Origin: Gemmatimonadota bacterium
GTDB lineage: Bacteria > Gemmatimonadota > Gemmatimonadetes > Gemmatimonadales > GWC2-71-9
Direction of reading: 5' to 3'
Assembly (NCBI GenBank): GCA_016180765.1
Contig: JACPAP010000047.1
Location: 1-5,553 of the forward strand
Length of the DNA stretch: 5,553 bases
Position 1 is the stretch's first letter; each line of letters starts with the position of its first letter. The notes beneath the pieces were generated by a model. The model saw nothing but the letters and a program-made list of their open reading frames with translations, was not told where the DNA came from and ran no database searches. The translations under genes and the position numbers were made by a program. Positions 1 through 5,553 of the stretch are shown here, piece after piece.

Positions 1-631
1 CGCAGTCCAGCCGGCGGACATCCACCGGCCGGTGTGGCACCGCCTGCGCGCCGTCCACCAGGATCGGAATCCCGCGCGCGTGCGCCAGCTGAATCATCTC
101 CTGCACCGGGTTGATCGTGCCCAGGGAGTTGGAGATGTGGACCAGCGACACGAACCTGGTGCGCGGCGTAAGCAGTGAGACGTACTGGTCGAGGAGCAGC
201 TCCCCGGCGCGGTTCATGGGCGCCACGCGCAGGCGCGCCCCTCGCTCGCCGCAGACGATCTGCCATGGCACGATGTTCGAGTGATGCTCCATGGCCGTGA
301 TCACGACCTCGTCGCCGGGCCCCAGTCGCGGCCGGACGAAGCTGTGCGCCACCAGGTTGATGGCCTCGGTGGTGCCCCGGACGAAGACGATCTCGCGCGC
401 TTCGGCGGCACCCAAGAACCGCTGCACCTTGGCCCGGGTGCCCTCGTAGGCAGCGGTCGCCTCCTCGCTCAGGGTGTGCACCGCCCGGTGAATGTTGGCG
501 TTGTAGTCGGTGTAAAACCGGGTGAGCGCATCGAGCACCGGACGGGGCTTCTGGGCGGTCGCCGCGTTGTCGAGGTAGACCAGCCGCTTGCCGTGTACCG
601 TGCGAGCCAGCACCGGGAAATCCCGGCGCAC
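1..631 (-). CDS. sufS: SufS cysteine desulfurase (partial, C-terminus beyond left edge)
   Basis: This is the N-terminal half (210 codons visible) of a group II cysteine desulfurase, a PLP enzyme that converts L-cysteine to L-alanine and holds the sulfur as a persulfide for the SufBCD scaffold. Visible family marks, counted from the GTG at 631, are RRDFPVL (2-8), YLDNAATAQKP (19-29), RGTTEAINLVA (85-95), the PLP-stacking histidine region EHHSN (115-119) and VDGAQAVPH (192-200), whose Asp pairs with the PLP ring nitrogen. The PLP-binding lysine and the catalytic cysteine lie beyond the window, so activity cannot be judged. No ATG is in frame after the upstream stop. I chose GTG at 631, five bases after the sufD stop; a CTG at 640 inside the sufD end would add three residues that also look SufS-like. 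No clear Shine-Dalgarno is seen, so translation is probably coupled to sufD. The family call is firm; the exact start is not. Confidence 0.96.
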   Translation of the reverse strand, partial: MRRDFPVLARTVHGKRLVYLDNAATAQKPRPVLDALTRFYTDYNANIHRAVHTLSEEATAAYEGTRAKVQRFLGAAEAREIVFVRGTTEAINLVAHSFVRPRLGPGDEVVITAMEHHSNIVPWQIVCGERGARLRVAPMNRAGELLLDQYVSLLTPRTRFVSLVHISNSLGTINPVQEMIQLAHARGIPILVDGAQAVPHRPVDVRRLDC

Positions 632-636
632 CCGCT

Positions 637-1944
637 TCAGGTCGCGCGCACCAGGCGGTCCAACCGCTCGCGGACCTCAGGCACATCGATCCGCGAGACG
701 ATGTCCGCGGCGAAGCCGTAGGTCATGAGTTGCCGCGCCGCCTCGGCCCCGACGCCCCGCGTCTCCAGGTAGAACAGCGCGTTGGGGTCCAGCGGGCCGA
801 TGGTGGCGCCGTGGGTGCACTTCACGTCGTCGGCGTAGATCTCCAGCTGGGGCTGGCTGTCGGCCCGCGCCGCTTCCGACAACAAGACGTTGTTGTTGGT
901 CTGCTTGGAGTCGGTCTGCTGGGCCCCGGGCCGGACGATGATCCGCCCGTTGAACACGCCGCGGGCACGCTCGGCGAGAATGCCGTTGAACAGCTCGTGA
1001 CTCTCGCAATGGGGCCGCGCGTGGTCAATGGTGGTGTGGTAGTCCACGTGTTGCCGGCCCGCCAGCACCGACAGCCCGTTGAGCAGGAGCAGGCCGCCCG
1101 TCCCCGCCAGCACGGCGGTCACATCGTGTCGCGACAGCCCCGCGCCGAACGCCAGGGAGCAGGACGAGAAGCTGGTGTCCTTGCCCTGGTGGGACTGCGA
1201 CGTCGCCATGTGGAAGGCCCCGTCGCCCTCGCGCTGGATCCGGACGTGCCGCCCGCGCGCGCCGTCTTCCACGGCGAACTCGGTCACCGCGTTGGTCAGG
1301 TGCGGACCCGCGTCCTCGGCAGCGTAGGTCTCCACCACCGTGGCCTGCGCCTCCCGCTCCAGGACGATCAGGTTGCGGGGATGGATCATCCGGCCCTGAG
1401 CCGCTCCGGACGCGAGGAACAGCAGGTGGATGGGTTGTTCCACGGAGACGCCGCGGGTCACGTGCACGAACGCGCCCTCCCGCAGAAACGCCGCGCTGAG
1501 CGCGGTGAACGGGTTGCGTTCGACGCTGGCGTAGCGGCCCAGGTGGGCGGCCAGCAGGTCGCCGTCACGCCGCACTGCGTCGCCCAGGCTCCCTAGTTTC
1601 ACGCCCGACGGCAATCCCGTTGCGACCGACAATTCCGGCCGGAACCCGCCGTCCACGAACACCAGCCGCGCGCCCGTGGGTCCATCCAAGACGCGCTCGA
1701 CCATCTCGGGCGAGGCCTCGGTATCCGGGGCGGTGGGCAGCGTGAACGGCGTCTGGGTCAACGGTGCGATGTCCGTGAAGCGCCACTCTTCCTGGCGCGT
1801 GGTGGGGAACCCCACCGCCGCGAACCGCTCGATGCCCGCCTGCCGCAGCTCCTTGAGCCACCCGGGACCGGCGCCGGCGCCGTTTTCCGCGAACCGCCGG
1901 AACTCGGCCACGTAGCGATCCCGGGCGTCCACCGCGTGCGTCAT
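637..1944 (-). CDS. sufD: SufD, Fe-S cluster scaffold complex subunit
   Basis: The 435-residue product is SufD, the partner of SufB in the cytosolic SufBC2D complex where nascent clusters are assembled. The N-terminal part (about 1-150) is the divergent helical domain, with TTRQEEWRFTDIAPL (48-62) typical of SufD. The rest is the beta-helix core followed by the conserved C-terminal SufC-binding region. Conserved stretches include SCSLAFGAGLSRHD (261-274), HTTIDHARPHCESHELFNG (303-321), QQTDSKQTNNNVLLSE (342-357) and DDVKCTHGATIG (372-383). By offset, C376 and H378 match the E. coli Cys358 and His360 implicated in cluster assembly at the SufB-SufD interface. Length is near the E. coli protein (423). 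The ATG overlaps the sufC stop as ATGA and is preceded by only a weak, distant GGAG, which suggests translational coupling. SufB is excluded because the SufB-specific N-terminus and GCSAP motif are missing. Confidence 0.97.
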   Translation of the reverse strand: MTHAVDARDRYVAEFRRFAENGAGAGPGWLKELRQAGIERFAAVGFPTTRQEEWRFTDIAPLTQTPFTLPTAPDTEASPEMVERVLDGPTGARLVFVDGGFRPELSVATGLPSGVKLGSLGDAVRRDGDLLAAHLGRYASVERNPFTALSAAFLREGAFVHVTRGVSVEQPIHLLFLASGAAQGRMIHPRNLIVLEREAQATVVETYAAEDAGPHLTNAVTEFAVEDGARGRHVRIQREGDGAFHMATSQSHQGKDTSFSSCSLAFGAGLSRHDVTAVLAGTGGLLLLNGLSVLAGRQHVDYHTTIDHARPHCESHELFNGILAERARGVFNGRIIVRPGAQQTDSKQTNNNVLLSEAARADSQPQLEIYADDVKCTHGATIGPLDPNALFYLETRGVGAEAARQLMTYGFAADIVSRIDVPEVRERLDRLVRAT

Positions 1945-2705
1945 GCGACCGCCGGCTCCGGCTTGACCCAGTCGTAGCCCTTCTCTTCCAGTTCCAGCGC
2001 CAGTGCCTTGCCGCCGGACCGCGCGATACGGCCGTCCACCAGCACGTGGACGAAGTCCGGAATGATGTAGTTCAGCAGGCGTTGGTAGTGGGTGACCACC
2101 ACCGTGGCCTTCGAGGGCGAGCGCAGGCGGTTCACCGCTTCCGCTACCGTCTTCAGGGCGTCGATGTCCAGCCCGGAATCGGTCTCGTCCAGGACGGCGA
2201 GCTTGGGCTCCAGCACCGCCATCTGGAGAATCTCATTTCGCTTCTTTTCTCCGCCGGAGAAGCCGTCGTTGACCGGGCGGTTCACGACGCTGTCGTCCCA
2301 GCCGATGGCCTGAAGCTTCTCCTCCAGCACCTGGAGGAAGTCTATGGGATCCAGCTCGGGCTCGCCCCGAGTCTTGCGGATCGCGTTCAGTGCGGCCCGC
2401 AGGAAATAGGCGTTGGTGACGCCGCGGATGGCCACCGGATACTGAAACGCCAGGAACAACCCGGCCTGCGCCCGCTCTTCCGGATCCATGTCGAGCAGGT
2501 CCTGTCCCTCGTAGCGCACGAACCCCTGCGTAACCGTGTACCCCGGGTGCCCGGCGAGCACCTGCGCCAGGGTGCTCTTCCCGGAGCCGTTGGGGCCCAT
2601 GATGGCGTGGACTTCGCCCACGTGCACCACGAGGTCGACGCCGCGAAGGATTTCCCGGCCGTCAGCGTTGGCGTGCAGATCGTGTATCTCGAGCATGGGT
2701 TGCAT
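1941..2705 (-). CDS. sufC: SufC, Fe-S assembly ATPase
   Basis: SufC is the ABC-type ATPase of the SufBC2D scaffold; its ATP-driven dimerisation is thought to reshape SufB-SufD so that the cluster can form. In the 254-residue product all ABC elements are present: Walker A GPNGSGKST (37-45), Q-loop FQYP (87-90), signature FSGGEKKRNE (149-158), Walker B LAVLDETDSGLD (169-180) with catalytic E174, and the switch histidine H206. The ETDSGLD form of the D-loop region and the absence of membrane segments mark it as SufC rather than a transporter ATPase. I chose ATG at 2705; ATG at 2696 would give MLEIHDL, also a normal SufC start (251 residues). An upstream in-frame TTG at 2753 would add 16 residues encoded by a tandem repeat, unlike the family, so I rejected it. 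It follows sufB after a 60-base gap, and its stop overlaps sufD by four bases. Confidence 0.97.
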   Translation of the reverse strand: MQPMLEIHDLHANADGREILRGVDLVVHVGEVHAIMGPNGSGKSTLAQVLAGHPGYTVTQGFVRYEGQDLLDMDPEERAQAGLFLAFQYPVAIRGVTNAYFLRAALNAIRKTRGEPELDPIDFLQVLEEKLQAIGWDDSVVNRPVNDGFSGGEKKRNEILQMAVLEPKLAVLDETDSGLDIDALKTVAEAVNRLRSPSKATVVVTHYQRLLNYIIPDFVHVLVDGRIARSGGKALALELEEKGYDWVKPEPAVA

Positions 2706-2720
2706 GCGTTGTCCGTTATC

Positions 2721-2747
2721 CGTTTGGCCGTTTGGCCGTTTGGCCGT
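2721..2747. repeat. 8-bp tandem repeat (CGTTTGGC, about 3.4 copies) between sufB and sufC
   Basis: Three exact copies of CGTTTGGC (plus strand) run from 2721 to 2744, followed by CGT. In the mRNA sense the unit reads GCCAAACG, and the array decays towards sufC into two 7-base relatives, CGGATAA and CGGACAA. GGCC-AAAC-GGCC within it can form short hairpins just upstream of the sufC start. It lies outside both coding regions if sufC begins at 2705 or 2696. The 10-mer GCCGTTTGGC inside the array also occurs at 4911-4920 in the sufR promoter region. A role in sufC translation or in regulator binding is possible but only inferred; slippage-generated spacer DNA is the simple alternative. Confidence 0.85.
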
Positions 2748-2765
2748 CAGCAATCAGCAGTCGGC

Positions 2766-4199
2766 TTACCCCACGCTGCCTTCGAGGCTGATCGACAGCA
2801 GGTTCTGCGCCTCAACCGCGAACTCCATGGGCAGCTCGCGGAACACTTCCTTGCAGAAGCCGTTCACGATCATGGAGACGGCGTCCTCCGCCTTCAAGCC
2901 GCGCTGACGCAGGTAGAAGATCTGGTCCTCGCCGATCTTGGACGTGGATGCTTCGTGCTCCATGATGGCCGAGCTGTTGCGCACGTCGATGTACGGGAAG
3001 GTGTGCGCCCCGCACTTATCCCCGATGAGCATGGAGTCGCACTGCGAGTAATTCCTGGCGCCTTCCGCGCCCTTCATGATCTTCACCAGGCCGCGGTAGG
3101 TGTTCTGCCCGTGGCCCGCGGAGATCCCCTTGGAGACGATGGTGCTCCTGGTGTTCTTGCCCAGGTGGATCATCTTGGTGCCGGTGTCCGCCTGCTGCCG
3201 GTTATTGGTCACCGCCACCGAGTAGAACTCGCCGATGGAGTGGTCGCCCTGGAGGATGCAGCCCGGGTACTTCCAGGTGATGGCTGAGCCGGTCTCCACC
3301 TGGGTCCAGGAGATCTTGGAGTTCCGGCCCTGACACTTCCCGCGCTTGGTGACGAAGTTGTAGATGCCGCCCTTGCCCTCTTCGTCCCCCGGATACCAGT
3401 TCTGAATGGTCGCGTACTTGATCTGCGCGTCGTCCAGGGCCACCAGCTCGACCACCGCCGCGTGGAGCTGGTTCTCGTCGCGCGAGGGGGCGGAACAGCC
3501 CTCGAGGTAGCTCACGTAGCTCCCCTCTTCCGCCACGATCAGCGTGCGCTCGAACTGTCCCGTGGCCTGGGCGTTGATCCGGAAATAGGTGGATAGCTCC
3601 AGCGGGCACCGCACGCCCTTGGGGATGTAGGCGAACGAGCCGTCGGTGAAGACCGCGGAGTTCAAGGCGGCGAAGAAGTTGTCGTTGTAGGGCACCACCG
3701 AGCCGAGCCACTTCCGGACCAGGTCCGGATGCTCGCGGATCGCTTCCGAGATGGGCAGGAAGATCACGCCCGCCTGGGCCAACGTTTGCTTAAAGGTGGT
3801 GGCCACAGACACGCTGTCGAACACCGCGTCCACCGCCACGCCGGCGAAGCGCTTCTGCTCGGAAATGGGAATGCCCAGCTTCTCGAACGTCTCCAGCAGC
3901 TTGGGATCTACCTCGTCGAGACTCTTCAGCTGGTTGCTCCGTTTAGGCGCGGCGTAGTAGTGGATCGCCTGGTAATCGATAGGCCCGTACTGCACGTTGG
4001 CCCACTTTGGCTCCGCCATCTCGAGCCAGTGGCGGTACGCCTTGAGCCGCCACTCGAGCATCCACTCCGGCTCGCCCTTCTTCTCGGAAATCAGCCGGAT
4101 GATGTCCTCGCTCAAGCCGGCTGGCGCGAGCTCCGACTCGATGTCGGTGACGAAGCCGTACTTGTACGGCTGGAGGACGCGTGCCTCGATACCCGTCAT
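2766..4199 (-). CDS. sufB: SufB, Fe-S cluster scaffold subunit
   Basis: SufB is the sulfur-accepting scaffold of the cytosolic SufBC2D complex; it takes persulfide sulfur from the SufS pathway and builds the cluster at its interface with SufD. The 477-residue product is full length (E. coli 495). It has the SufB-type N-terminus with [10 protein letters not shown] (13-22) and a helical segment with [16 protein letters not shown] (40-55). The beta-helix core contains [12 protein letters not shown] (227-238), [21 protein letters not shown] (split around 267-287) and [20 protein letters not shown] (294-313). The C-terminus has [20 protein letters not shown] (385-404) and [16 protein letters not shown] (411-426). 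By offset, C235 corresponds to E. coli Cys254, C387 to Cys405, and E414-H415-E416 to Glu432-His433-Glu434, so the known functional residues appear intact. The ATG overlaps the sufR stop as ATGA and has a strong Shine-Dalgarno inside sufR. The assignment is secure. Confidence 0.98.
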   Translation of the reverse strand: MTGIEARVLQPYKYGFVTDIESELAPAGLSEDIIRLISEKKGEPEWMLEWRLKAYRHWLEMAEPKWANVQYGPIDYQAIHYYAAPKRSNQLKSLDEVDPKLLETFEKLGIPISEQKRFAGVAVDAVFDSVSVATTFKQTLAQAGVIFLPISEAIREHPDLVRKWLGSVVPYNDNFFAALNSAVFTDGSFAYIPKGVRCPLELSTYFRINAQATGQFERTLIVAEEGSYVSYLEGCSAPSRDENQLHAAVVELVALDDAQIKYATIQNWYPGDEEGKGGIYNFVTKRGKCQGRNSKISWTQVETGSAITWKYPGCILQGDHSIGEFYSVAVTNNRQQADTGTKMIHLGKNTRSTIVSKGISAGHGQNTYRGLVKIMKGAEGARNYSQCDSMLIGDKCGAHTFPYIDVRNSSAIMEHEASTSKIGEDQIFYLRQRGLKAEDAVSMIVNGFCKEVFRELPMEFAVEAQNLLSISLEGSVG

Positions 4200-4885
4200 G
4201 CTTGCTCCTGTGGAGCCATGGGGGCCCGCCGGGGGTCGGCTAACTGCACCAGGCCAACGGAGTACTCACAGGCGTTGCAGCCCGCGACGATGTGACTCTT
4301 CCGCTCGACATCCCGCCCCAGCACCTGCTTGAGGAACTCCAGCTCCTCGTGGCAGACCTCCGGGAAGCGCTCGGCCACCGCGTGCATGGCGCAGTTGTGC
4401 TCCGCGATCCGCACCCCGGCCCCATCGGTGGCCCACTCCGCCATGAAGCCCTGGCGCGAGAGCAGTTCCGCCACGGCCGCCAGCCGCTCTTCCAGGCTCG
4501 CCTCTCCCAACCGCGCCTTCAGCTTCTCCGCCTCCTCGCCGAAGTGCTCGGCGAAAAACCGCCTCACGGCCTCGCGACCGCCGTGGCGCTCCACAAACTC
4601 CAGCGCCGCGGTGAGCGCCTCCTCGTACCGCTTGGGGAACAACGCCTCGCCGTCCGTCGTCAGGCGGTATGCAAAGGTCGGCGCACCCTGACCTCGCTGC
4701 TCGCGCCGGTACACCACCAGCTGCTCCAACTCCAGCTCCTTGAGATGGCGGCGCACCGCGGTGGGCGAGACGCTGTGACGGTCAGCCAGTTCCTTGGCCG
4801 TGAGCGGCTGGTGGCGCTTCAGTTCGAGCAGGACCTGGCCGCGCAGGCCTTTGTGAGGGACGAGCCCCGGCGGTAACGTTTCCAT
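4196..4885 (-). CDS. sufR: SufR-type Fe-S-sensing transcriptional regulator
   Basis: The 229-residue product matches the SufR layout. An N-terminal winged HTH (about 13-78) contains [25 protein letters not shown] (split around 28-52) and a wing near [19 protein letters not shown] helical, charged linker (about 85-145) follows, and then a C-terminal cysteine domain. The four cysteines are C165, C178, C203 and C206, in a C-x12-C-x24-C-x2-C arrangement, with HNCAMH and AGCNACEYS as cores. In studied SufR proteins such cysteines hold an Fe-S cluster that lets the protein repress suf transcription when clusters are plentiful; that function is inferred here. I chose ATG at 4885 because homology starts there. 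The frame stays open upstream to about 5287, but that part overlaps the neighbouring gene and reads as low-complexity Arg/Gly/Pro sequence. No good Shine-Dalgarno precedes the ATG. As first gene it probably regulates its own operon. The C-terminal tail after about residue 216 looks unconserved. Confidence 0.93.
   Translation of the reverse strand: METLPPGLVPHKGLRGQVLLELKRHQPLTAKELADRHSVSPTAVRRHLKELELEQLVVYRREQRGQGAPTFAYRLTTDGEALFPKRYEEALTAALEFVERHGGREAVRRFFAEHFGEEAEKLKARLGEASLEERLAAVAELLSRQGFMAEWATDGAGVRIAEHNCAMHAVAERFPEVCHEELEFLKQVLGRDVERKSHIVAGCNACEYSVGLVQLADPRRAPMAPQEQA
4205..4209 (-). promoter_or_regulatory. Shine-Dalgarno for sufB, inside the sufR 3' end
   Basis: AGGAG lies five bases upstream of the sufB ATG at 4199, within the last codons of sufR. 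It is the clearest ribosome binding site in the window and fixes the sufB start. With the ATGA overlap it allows both fresh initiation and re-initiation by ribosomes finishing sufR, so sufB could be made in excess over the regulator. Confidence 0.8.
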
Positions 4886-4893
4886 ACGCACCC

Positions 4894-4922
4894 AATGTAG
4901 CCCGCTGGGCGCCGTTTGGCAA
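4894..4922 (-). promoter_or_regulatory. Candidate sigma70-type promoter for the suf operon
   Basis: On the minus strand TTGCCA (4922-4917, 5 of 6 to the -35 consensus) is separated by exactly 17 bases from TACATT (4899-4894, 4 of 6 to the -10 consensus). An AT-rich stretch (about 4921-4945) lies just upstream, like an UP element. Only eight bases separate the -10 from the sufR ATG, so a start site at the usual distance would give a leaderless or nearly leaderless sufR message, in keeping with the missing Shine-Dalgarno. A weaker alternative is TTCACA, further upstream near 4948, with a poor -10. The site is inferred from sequence alone. Confidence 0.5.
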
Positions 4923-4944
4923 ACTAAAAGAACAGTTTTGTTTG
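4914..4944. promoter_or_regulatory. Candidate SufR operator: GTTTG/CAAAC dyads over the -35 region
   Basis: A perfect 11-base palindrome, GTTTG-G-CAAAC (plus strand), occupies 4914-4924 and covers the proposed -35 box. Its right arm also pairs with a second GTTTG at 4940-4944. Together they form a wider, nearly symmetric dyad, with CAAACTAAAA at 4920-4929 facing TTTTGTTTG at 4936-4944 across a six-base centre. Three half-sites in 31 bases in front of a self-contained sufR operon suggest dimer binding and autorepression. A further small dyad, GCCC-GCT-GGGC, sits at 4900-4910 in the promoter spacer. That SufR binds here is an inference. Confidence 0.5.
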
Positions 4945-4974
4945 TGAACTCAGAATGTGCAGTACCATAGCCAC

Positions 4975-5553
4975 TTACGGGTTCCCTGGCGGGCCGGAGC
5001 GGCGGACCAGGTCCTCGTAGGCATCCGGCGTGTCGATATCCTCCAGCACCGCGGGGTCCTCCACCGGAACTTCGGCCACGCGGGCGGGCTCGGCGCGCGT
5101 AACTGCCCGCGCACCAACGTCTTGGGGGGCGTCCAGCAGTTCCTGAAACACCGCCTTTCCGAACAGCACCGGGTGACCCCGTCGCCCGTGGTACGTGGGG
5201 ACAGCGATGGCGGCGTGCCGCGCGCGAAATTCCAGGATCAGCAGCTCGACGGTGCCGACCAGCACGTGAGGTTGATCCACTGGCCACACGACGGCCGCGT
5301 CAACCGGACGGTTGATTATAGCCGATATTCCGTGTTTGATGGACCCCATCTGTCCGGTTTCCGGACGTTCGTTCCGGGCTACGATTGCGGTACCTAAGTC
5401 AACTGCGTTCAATATCTTGAAAGCGTCCGGTCCCAGCACGACGACCGACGGTTCGAGTCCAGCCGCAACGCCCGCCGCGAGGACGCCCTCCAAGAACGTC
5501 TTGCCGCGATAGAGGAGGAGCGCCTTGGGGAAACCCATCCGGCGCGACTCCCC
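4975..5553 (-). CDS. MobA/MocA-like nucleotidyltransferase (N-terminus beyond right edge)
   Basis: This is a GT-A-fold NTP transferase of the MobA/MocA type, which transfers a nucleotide from CTP or GTP to a cofactor such as molybdopterin. The visible 192 residues run from GESRRMGFPKALL (1-13), the end of the LAAGxSxRMGxPK nucleotide-binding loop, so the reading frame continues past the window edge and the ATG at 5538 is internal to the motif, not the start. Other marks are GKTFLE (17-22), GQMGSIKHGI (67-76), PVDQPHV (91-97) with the likely metal-binding D93, GRRGHPVLF (123-131) and DIDTPDAYEDL (172-182). GRRGHPVLF and the DIDTP tail favour a MocA-like cytidylyltransferase over GTP-using MobA, but the substrate cannot be fixed. 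It ends in TAA, 89 bases before sufR, without a visible terminator. Codons in about 5310-5420 are AT-shifted (three ATA, one TTA, one GTA) compared with the suf genes. Confidence 0.88.
   Translation of the reverse strand, partial: GESRRMGFPKALLLYRGKTFLEGVLAAGVAAGLEPSVVVLGPDAFKILNAVDLGTAIVARNERPETGQMGSIKHGISAIINRPVDAAVVWPVDQPHVLVGTVELLILEFRARHAAIAVPTYHGRRGHPVLFGKAVFQELLDAPQDVGARAVTRAEPARVAEVPVEDPAVLEDIDTPDAYEDLVRRSGPPGNP

Noticed and set aside
730..1596. A 288-codon open frame on the plus strand opposite sufD
   Set aside because: Its translation is rich in Arg, Gly, Val and His with no family motif, as expected for antisense of a GC-rich gene; sufD on the minus strand is secure.
2706..2753. 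A TTG start for sufC at 2753
   Set aside because: It would translate the tandem repeat into an N-terminal tail that SufC proteins lack, and better-placed ATG codons follow at 2705 and 2696.
2046..3287. A 413-codon open frame on the plus strand, antisense to sufC and sufB
   Set aside because: It is a shadow of high-GC coding on the other strand: it lies opposite two firmly assigned genes, crosses their boundary and its translation shows no recognisable domain.
4900..4910. GCCC-GCT-GGGC hairpin as a terminator for the nucleotidyltransferase gene
   Set aside because: The stem is only four base pairs and no T-run follows on the minus strand; it lies in the promoter spacer, so it is more likely incidental or part of the control region.
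4886..5287. An upstream extension of sufR by about 134 residues from a GTG near 5287
   Set aside because: The extension overlaps the conserved nucleotidyltransferase gene in another frame and encodes low-complexity sequence; SufR homology begins at the ATG at 4885.
1..5553. Search for CRISPR arrays, tRNA or rRNA genes, transposase genes and insertion-sequence ends
   Set aside because: None was seen. The only tandem array is the short 8-bp repeat at 2721-2747, which has no spacers, and nearly all sequence is accounted for by six conserved housekeeping-type genes.

Overview
The window is a GC-rich bacterial chromosome segment with every gene on the minus strand. Its main content is the 5' part of a SUF iron-sulfur cluster assembly operon, read right to left as sufR-sufB-sufC-sufD-sufS. 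An unrelated gene for a MobA/MocA-like nucleotidyltransferase lies just upstream of it. The organism cannot be named from this sequence. High GC, G/C-ending codons and a co-directional sufR first gene would fit a GC-rich soil or environmental phylum. The B-C-D-S gene order differs from the B-D-C-S order of mycobacteria.

Layout, in transcription order. (1) 5553-4975 is a MobA/MocA-like nucleotidyltransferase whose N-terminus lies outside the window. (2) 4974-4886 is an 89-base gap with an AT-rich patch, a plausible promoter and GTTTG/CAAAC dyads that could be the SufR operator. (3) 4885-4196 is a SufR-type HTH repressor with four C-terminal cysteines. (4) 4199-2766 is sufB, overlapping sufR by an ATGA. 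(5) 2765-2706 is the only sizeable gap in the operon, with an 8-bp tandem repeat. (6) 2705-1941 is sufC. (7) 1944-637 is sufD, overlapping sufC by an ATGA. (8) 631-1 is sufS, cut by the left edge.

How the genes work together: SufS takes sulfur from cysteine as a persulfide. SufB, SufC and SufD form the scaffold complex that receives sulfur and iron and builds the cluster, with SufC as the ATPase. SufR probably carries an Fe-S cluster itself and reports cluster sufficiency back to the promoter. No sulfur-transfer partner (SufE or SufU), SufA or SufT is visible; if present, they lie beyond the left edge.

I found no sign of a new system. The points worth a second look are regulatory: the dyads and possibly leaderless promoter before sufR, and the tandem repeat before sufC, which shares a 10-mer with the candidate operator. 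Smaller points are the start codon of sufS and the AT-shifted codon use in part of the nucleotidyltransferase gene. No stretch over 300 bases lacks a gene.
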